A stretch of 9,282 nucleotides of DNA from contig JAATGD010000096.1 in assembly GCA_015654965.1 (NCBI GenBank), forward strand, positions 1 to 9,282, read 5' to 3'. How positions within the stretch are numbered: position 1 is the first letter of the stretch; each line of letters starts with the position of its first letter. Positions 5,439 to 9,282 of this stretch are shown one piece after another. The DNA is from Hyphomicrobiales bacterium. Its GTDB lineage: Bacteria; Pseudomonadota; Alphaproteobacteria; Rhizobiales; Rhizobiaceae. Made by a program: the position numbers and the translations under genes. The notes under the pieces are model-generated. The model saw only the letters and a list, made by a program, of their open reading frames with translations. It was not told where the DNA came from and made no database searches.

Positions 5439-6506
5439 TTACTGCGGCAGTTTGTCATCAACGCCTGCGACATAGAAATTCATGCCGAGCAGCGTCTTGT
5501 CATCAGCCTGTTCGCCAGCCTTGAGCCACTCGGAACCATCCTGTTTCTTCACGGGTCCGGTGAACGGCTTGAGTTCGCCCGACTTGATCTTGGCTTCGGT
5601 TTCCTCTGCCAGTTTTTTCACATCATCGGGCATATTGGTATAAGGTGCCATATGGACGAGACCTTCCTTCATACCCCACCAGATTTCATGGCTTTTCCAC
5701 GAACCGTCGAGAACAGCCTTGGCGCGCTCTATATAATAAGGGCCCCAATTATCCACGATGGCGGTCAACTGGGTTTCAGGACCGAATTTGATCATGTCGG
5801 ATGCCTGGCCGAAGGCCTTGATGCCGCGTTCATGCGCGACCTGAATGGGCGCGGTTGAATCGGTATGCTGGGTCAGGATATCGACGCCCTGATCGACAAG
5901 CGCCTTGGCGGCATCAGCTTCCTTGCCCGGATCGAACCAGGAATTGACCCAGATCACCTTGACCTTGAATTCGGGATTGATCGACTGTGCACCGAGCATG
6001 AAGGAATTGATGCCCTGCACCACTTCCGGCACGGGAACCGATGCGATATAACCGGCCACACCCTTGGTCGAGAGCTTGGCAGCAATCACGCCCTGCACAT
6101 AACGTCCTTCATAGAAGCGCGCATTATAGGCGGACACATTGTCCGCGGTCTTATAGCCGGTCGCGTGCTCGAATTTCACATCCGGGAATTTCTTGGCGAC
6201 CTTGATCGTCGGGTCCATGTAACCGAATGAAGTCGTAAAAATCAGCTTGTTGCCAGCCCGCGCTAAGCGTTCGATGGAGCGTTCCGCATCCGCGCCTTCC
6301 GGTACGTTTTCCAGAAATGTGGTTTCGACCTTGTCGCCCAGAGCCTCGGCCATTTCCTTACGGGCCTGATCGTGCTGGTAGGTCCAGCCGAAATCGCCGG
6401 GCGGTCCGATATAGATAAAGCCGACCTTGAGCTTGTCTTCTGCATGGGCCGCACCACCGAGCATGAAGCTCGTCGCCGTGACCAGTGCCATCAATGTCTT
6501 TTTCAT
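5439..6506 (-). CDS. BMP-family periplasmic substrate-binding protein of an ABC importer
   Basis: The 355-aa protein starts with a Sec signal peptide, MKKTLMALVTATSFMLGGAA, probably cut after AHA at residue 23. There is no lipobox cysteine, so it is soluble in the periplasm, unlike the BmpA/PnrA lipoproteins of spirochaetes and Gram-positives. Family signatures include KVGFIYIGPPGDFGWTYQHD near residues 27-46, the TTSFGYMDP segment, the YIASVPVPEVVQGINSF segment and DILTQHTDSTAPIQ. The family binds nucleosides or purines (PnrA), so that is the likely substrate, though riboflavin and other ligands occur. The start at 6506 is chosen because AAGGAG lies 10 nt upstream and it begins exactly at the signal peptide; the frame is open to an ATG at 6605 inside the preceding gene. 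It is the last gene of the operon, 70 bp after permease 2 with a hairpin between. Confidence 0.93.
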   Translation of the reverse strand: MKKTLMALVTATSFMLGGAAHAEDKLKVGFIYIGPPGDFGWTYQHDQARKEMAEALGDKVETTFLENVPEGADAERSIERLARAGNKLIFTTSFGYMDPTIKVAKKFPDVKFEHATGYKTADNVSAYNARFYEGRYVQGVIAAKLSTKGVAGYIASVPVPEVVQGINSFMLGAQSINPEFKVKVIWVNSWFDPGKEADAAKALVDQGVDILTQHTDSTAPIQVAHERGIKAFGQASDMIKFGPETQLTAIVDNWGPYYIERAKAVLDGSWKSHEIWWGMKEGLVHMAPYTNMPDDVKKLAEETEAKIKSGELKPFTGPVKKQDGSEWLKAGEQADDKTLLGMNFYVAGVDDKLPQ

Positions 6507-6541
6507 GTTCCCTGCACTCCTTGTTATAGTCCTTAAGTTAA

Positions 6542-6566
6542 GCGCGGGAATGCCAAAACCCCGCGC
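6542..6566 (-). other. GC hairpin between permease 2 and the binding-protein gene
   Basis: GCGCGGG (6542-6548) and CCCGCGC (6560-6566) pair across an 11-nt loop, 10 nt after the permease stop on the minus strand. No T-run follows, so it is unlikely to be a full terminator. Such hairpins can protect or separate mRNA segments so that a binding protein is made in excess over its membrane partners; that role is inferred. Confidence 0.5.
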
Positions 6567-6576
6567 CAATTGATCC

Positions 6577-7497
6577 TTATCTGTCCGGCACAAAGGGCTT
6601 TCCAAGCGACGCCGGTGTATTCATCATTGTCAGGCGACGATTACGTGAGATAATGACCAGCACGGCAATCGTCGCGAGATAAGGTAAGGCCGACAGCAAT
6701 TGCGACGGCAGGCCGAAACCGAGCGCCTGCGCATGCAACTGCCCGATGGTTACGGCCCCGAACAGATAAGCGCCGATCAGTACGCGCCATGGTCGCCATG
6801 ACGCAAAAACCACCAGAGCAAGCGCGATCCAGCCACGTCCTGCGGTCATATTTTCCACCCATTGCGGCACATAGACAAGCGAGAGTTGCGCGCCTGCAAG
6901 ACCGGCACAAGCCCCGCCGAACAACACCGCCATATAGCGCGTGCGCACCACATGAACGCCCAGCGCATGCGCCGAGCCATGATTATCGCCAATCGCACGC
7001 AAGGTGAGGCCCGCACGGGTGCGAAATAAAAACCATGTCACCCCGATTGTAAGCGCGATGGAAAGATAAAACAGCGGGTCCTGACCGAACAAAAATCGGC
7101 CGATCAGCGGAATATCGGTGAGATATGGGATATGGATGGCTTGCAACCGCACTCCGGGCAAGCCGACGAAACTTTCGCCCAGCATGGCCGATGCGCCGAT
7201 CCCTAAAATAGTAAGCGCCAGCCCTGTCGCCACCTGATTGGTGACGAGAGTAAGCGTGAGAAAGCCAAAGACAGCGGAAAAAGCCGCCCCCACGCCTATC
7301 GCAGCGAGCAGGCCCAACCAAGCCGAGCCGGTATATTGCGCCGCTGCGAAACCCGACACTGCGCCCATCAGCATCATGCCTTCAAGGCCGAGATTGAGTA
7401 CGCCGGAGCGCTCGACAACCAGTTCGCCCAGTGCCGCAATCAACAGGGGGGTTGCGGCGGTTGCAATTGTCAAAAGAACAGCCTGTGTCAAATCCAT
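6577..7497 (-). CDS. ABC importer permease, YufQ/NupQ-like (BPD_transp_2)
   Basis: This 306-aa integral membrane protein forms one half of the inner-membrane channel of the BMP-type importer. It is strongly hydrophobic, with about eight or more predicted spans. Near the N-terminus it has the motif ERSGVLNLGLEGMMLMGA (residues 29-46), characteristic of the second permease of nucleoside/simple-sugar importers. RAIGDNHGSAHALGV in the middle resembles the cytoplasmic loop that contacts the ATPase. The ATG at 7497 is preferred: it gives the normal N-terminus MDLTQAVLLTIATAATP, lies 4 nt after the preceding stop, and has AAAGG about 9 nt upstream. An in-frame ATG at 7530 would add MRVARLERPDF and overlap the preceding gene. 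Confidence 0.92.
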   Translation of the reverse strand: MDLTQAVLLTIATAATPLLIAALGELVVERSGVLNLGLEGMMLMGAVSGFAAAQYTGSAWLGLLAAIGVGAAFSAVFGFLTLTLVTNQVATGLALTILGIGASAMLGESFVGLPGVRLQAIHIPYLTDIPLIGRFLFGQDPLFYLSIALTIGVTWFLFRTRAGLTLRAIGDNHGSAHALGVHVVRTRYMAVLFGGACAGLAGAQLSLVYVPQWVENMTAGRGWIALALVVFASWRPWRVLIGAYLFGAVTIGQLHAQALGFGLPSQLLSALPYLATIAVLVIISRNRRLTMMNTPASLGKPFVPDR

Positions 7498-7501
7498 GAA
7501 A

Positions 7502-8584
7502 TCAGGCCTTTCCAGTCTGGCGACCCGCAAAAAAGCGGACGCGGTAGAGAATGAGCGTATCGCAGGCGAGCACGAAAAACAGGATCATGCCCTGAAATAC
7601 TCGCGCCGATTTTTCCGATATGCCGATGGAAACCTGTGCCGCCTCGCCCCCCAGATAGGAAAGCGCCAGCACCAGCCCCGCGGCAATCGCGCCAAGCGGA
7701 TTGAGACGACCGAGAAAGGCGACAATGATGGCCGTAAAACCATAGCCGGGAGAGATGACGGGACGAAGCTGCCCGATGGCGCCGGAGGTTTCGGAAATGC
7801 CGGCAAGACCGGCCAAGGCACCGGAAAGCGCAAAGACGAAGAAAACCATCCTGCCCGCGCTGAAACCGGCAAAGCGCCCTGCCCTCGGGCTTTGCCCCAA
7901 AACTTTGATTTCAAAGCCTTTAAGCGTGTGTTTAAGCAAAAACCAGACGCTAACGGCAGCAATAAGCGCAAAGATAAAACCCCAATGGGCACGGCCCGAA
8001 GCGCTCCAGATTTCCGGTAGGATGGCGCTATCGTTGAACTGGCGCGTTTCAGGGAAATTATAGCCTTCGGGATTGCGCCATGGTCCGCGCACCAGCCAGT
8101 CGAGAAAAAGCTGCGCCACATAGACCAGCATCAAGCTGGTGAGGATTTCATTGGTGTTGAAGCGAACCTTCAACAATGCGGGGATAGAGGCATAGGCAGC
8201 ACCACCGATCATTCCCATCACCATCATGAGCGGCAGCACGACCCATGATTGAAGATCGGGCATCAAGACAGGCACGATGGAACCCGCCACAGCGCCCATG
8301 ATGAACTGGCCTTCAGCGCCGATATTCCAGTTGTTCGACAGAAAACAGGCGCACAGGCCGACGGCGATTAGGATAAGAGGAGCGGCCTTCACCAACAATT
8401 CATGCAACGACCAGATGTCGAACAGCGGTTCGACAAAAAACACATAAAGCGCCTGCAACGGGGCCTTGCCCATGAGCGCGAAGGCAAGACCGCCAAAAAG
8501 AAAAGTCAGCGCCAGGGCAAGCAAAGGCGATAATGCGCTGAACAATCTGGAGGCTTGCGGCCGTTTGACGAGTTCAATCCGCAT
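7502..8584 (-). CDS. ABC importer permease, YufP/NupP-like (BPD_transp_2)
   Basis: The 360-aa integral membrane protein is the partner permease of the BMP-type importer. After a short basic N-terminus (MRIELVKRPQ) it has a first membrane span at about 17-38, and then the family motif NNWNIGAEGQFIMGA (about 84-98). VLGQSPRAGRFAGFS is the likely ATPase-coupling loop, and the C-terminus is basic (RVRFFAGRQTGKA). Its length is the usual one for the first permease. The start codon shares one base with the ATPase stop (TGATG), so translation is coupled. The long plus-strand frame opposite it (7238-8020) is an antisense shadow of the GC-rich codon pattern. Confidence 0.93.
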   Translation of the reverse strand: MRIELVKRPQASRLFSALSPLLALALTFLFGGLAFALMGKAPLQALYVFFVEPLFDIWSLHELLVKAAPLILIAVGLCACFLSNNWNIGAEGQFIMGAVAGSIVPVLMPDLQSWVVLPLMMVMGMIGGAAYASIPALLKVRFNTNEILTSLMLVYVAQLFLDWLVRGPWRNPEGYNFPETRQFNDSAILPEIWSASGRAHWGFIFALIAAVSVWFLLKHTLKGFEIKVLGQSPRAGRFAGFSAGRMVFFVFALSGALAGLAGISETSGAIGQLRPVISPGYGFTAIIVAFLGRLNPLGAIAAGLVLALSYLGGEAAQVSIGISEKSARVFQGMILFFVLACDTLILYRVRFFAGRQTGKA

Positions 8585-9282
8585 CAGGCAGCCCCTTCGC
8601 GTTCTTCACCGGCGATACCGCCCATCAATAGGCCGATCTTTTCCAGTGTCACATCTGCGATTGCGATTGTTTCGGAAAGTTCGCCATGGTTCATGACCGC
8701 GATACGGTCGCTGATTTCAAGCAGTTCGTCGAGATCCTGACTAATCACCACAACAGCAGAGCCGGAACGTGCCAGATCGACAAGCGCCTGCCTGATATAG
8801 GCGGCAGCCCCCGCATCCACGCCCCATGTCGGTTGGTTGACCACCATGATCGAGGGTGAGCGGTCAAGCTCGCGCCCGATGATGAATTTCTGCAAATTAC
8901 CGCCGGACAAAGCTGAAGCGAGGGGATTATCGCCACTCTTGCGCACATCCATGCGACTGGAAATGCGGCCAACCGTGGCATTCAACGCTTTTTCAGCGAT
9001 GAGCTTGAAACGGCCTCCGCGCAAAAAGACTTTCGCATCTGTCTGGTGGCGCGACAGGAACAGATTGTCGCTGAGAGGCAAGGACGGCATCGCCGCATGG
9101 CCCAGCCGCTCTTCCGGCACGAAAGCAGCCCCCATCATGCGCCGAGCGCCAATGCCAAGCCTGCCTGCATCCTTGCCGCGAATGCGTATGGTCGAAGCCT
9201 CTGCCTGCAATGTCTCGCCGGAAACGGCCTCAAAAAATTCGCCCTGCCCATTGCCTGCCACACCGGCAATGCCAATAATTTC
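8584..9282 (-). CDS. ABC importer ATPase, C-terminal nucleotide-binding domain only (5' end outside window)
   Basis: The frame is open to the window edge and shows 232 residues, roughly the second half of a family protein of about 500 aa with two fused ATPase domains. The first visible residues, EIIGIAGVAGNGQGEFFEAV, are the start of the second domain. Its Walker A is degenerate (GNGQGE where GxGKS/T is canonical). The signature LSGGNLQK is at visible residues 125-132. The Walker B/catalytic region reads MVVNQPTWGVDAGA, with Asn and Gln where Asp and Glu are canonical. The H-switch region is VVVISQDLDELLEISDRI, with Gln or Asp where His is usual. This is typical of sugar/nucleoside importers, in which the first domain does the hydrolysis. 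The GTG at 9261 is internal, not a start. It is the first gene seen of the operon. Confidence 0.9.
   Translation of the reverse strand, partial: EIIGIAGVAGNGQGEFFEAVSGETLQAEASTIRIRGKDAGRLGIGARRMMGAAFVPEERLGHAAMPSLPLSDNLFLSRHQTDAKVFLRGGRFKLIAEKALNATVGRISSRMDVRKSGDNPLASALSGGNLQKFIIGRELDRSPSIMVVNQPTWGVDAGAAAYIRQALVDLARSGSAVVVISQDLDELLEISDRIAVMNHGELSETIAIADVTLEKIGLLMGGIAGEEREGAA

Noticed and set aside
7238..8020. 260-codon plus-strand open frame opposite the permeases
   Set aside because: Antisense to two clearly conserved permease genes; its composition (Lys/Arg/Pro-rich) is that of a shadow frame and no family is recognisable.
9259..9261. GTG as start of the ATPase gene
   Set aside because: The frame continues upstream as EIIGIAG, a conserved family segment, so the gene is cut by the window edge.

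Overview
The window looks like an alphaproteobacterium of the order Hyphomicrobiales, most likely Brucella/Ochrobactrum. The basis is the combination of a BhuA-type heme receptor, an HmuP/HemP-HmuS pair, an HmuQ/HmuD-type heme monooxygenase, and rhizobial-type iron-control motifs (one TGA-N9-TCA box and one Irr/ICE-like palindrome). This is recognition by eye, not a database match.

Left half, about 1-5321: heme capture and iron storage. On the minus strand, hemP (912-1198 region) is followed 12 nt later by hmuS (1-898, its C-terminus cut by the window edge). Divergent from them on the plus strand is a TonB-dependent heme receptor, bhuA (1465-3522). The 266-bp divergent spacer carries a symmetric iron-box candidate on the presumed bhuA -35. 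A strong hairpin follows bhuA. Next comes a small IsdG/ABM-fold heme monooxygenase (3736-4050) whose stop codon is built into a terminator. A 457-bp non-coding stretch follows, with a perfect 7+1+7 Irr-type palindrome, a promoter candidate and several leader hairpins. The overlapping pair bfd (4508-4819) and bfr (4785-5270) comes after it and ends in a classic terminator. The inferred flow is: BhuA imports heme across the outer membrane, HmuS and the monooxygenase handle or open the heme ring in the cytosol, Bfr stores the iron, and Bfd releases it. The inner-membrane heme ABC transporter (HmuTUV) and TonB/ExbBD are not in the window.

Right half, about 5397-9282, minus strand: a BMP-family (PnrA/BmpA-like) ABC importer, probably for nucleosides or purines. 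Transcription order is ATPase (5' end cut off), permease 1 (8584-7502), permease 2 (7497-6577), then the periplasmic binding protein (6506-5439). The first two genes share one base and the permeases are 4 nt apart. A GC hairpin separates permease 2 from the binding-protein gene. The operon ends in a terminator facing the bfr terminator, so the two halves converge and are probably unrelated in function.

No tRNA, rRNA, CRISPR array, insertion sequence or phage gene was seen. The most useful leads are the iron-regulatory sites, the long structured bfd leader, the extended Bfd, and the heme monooxygenase sitting beside bhuA rather than beside rirA.
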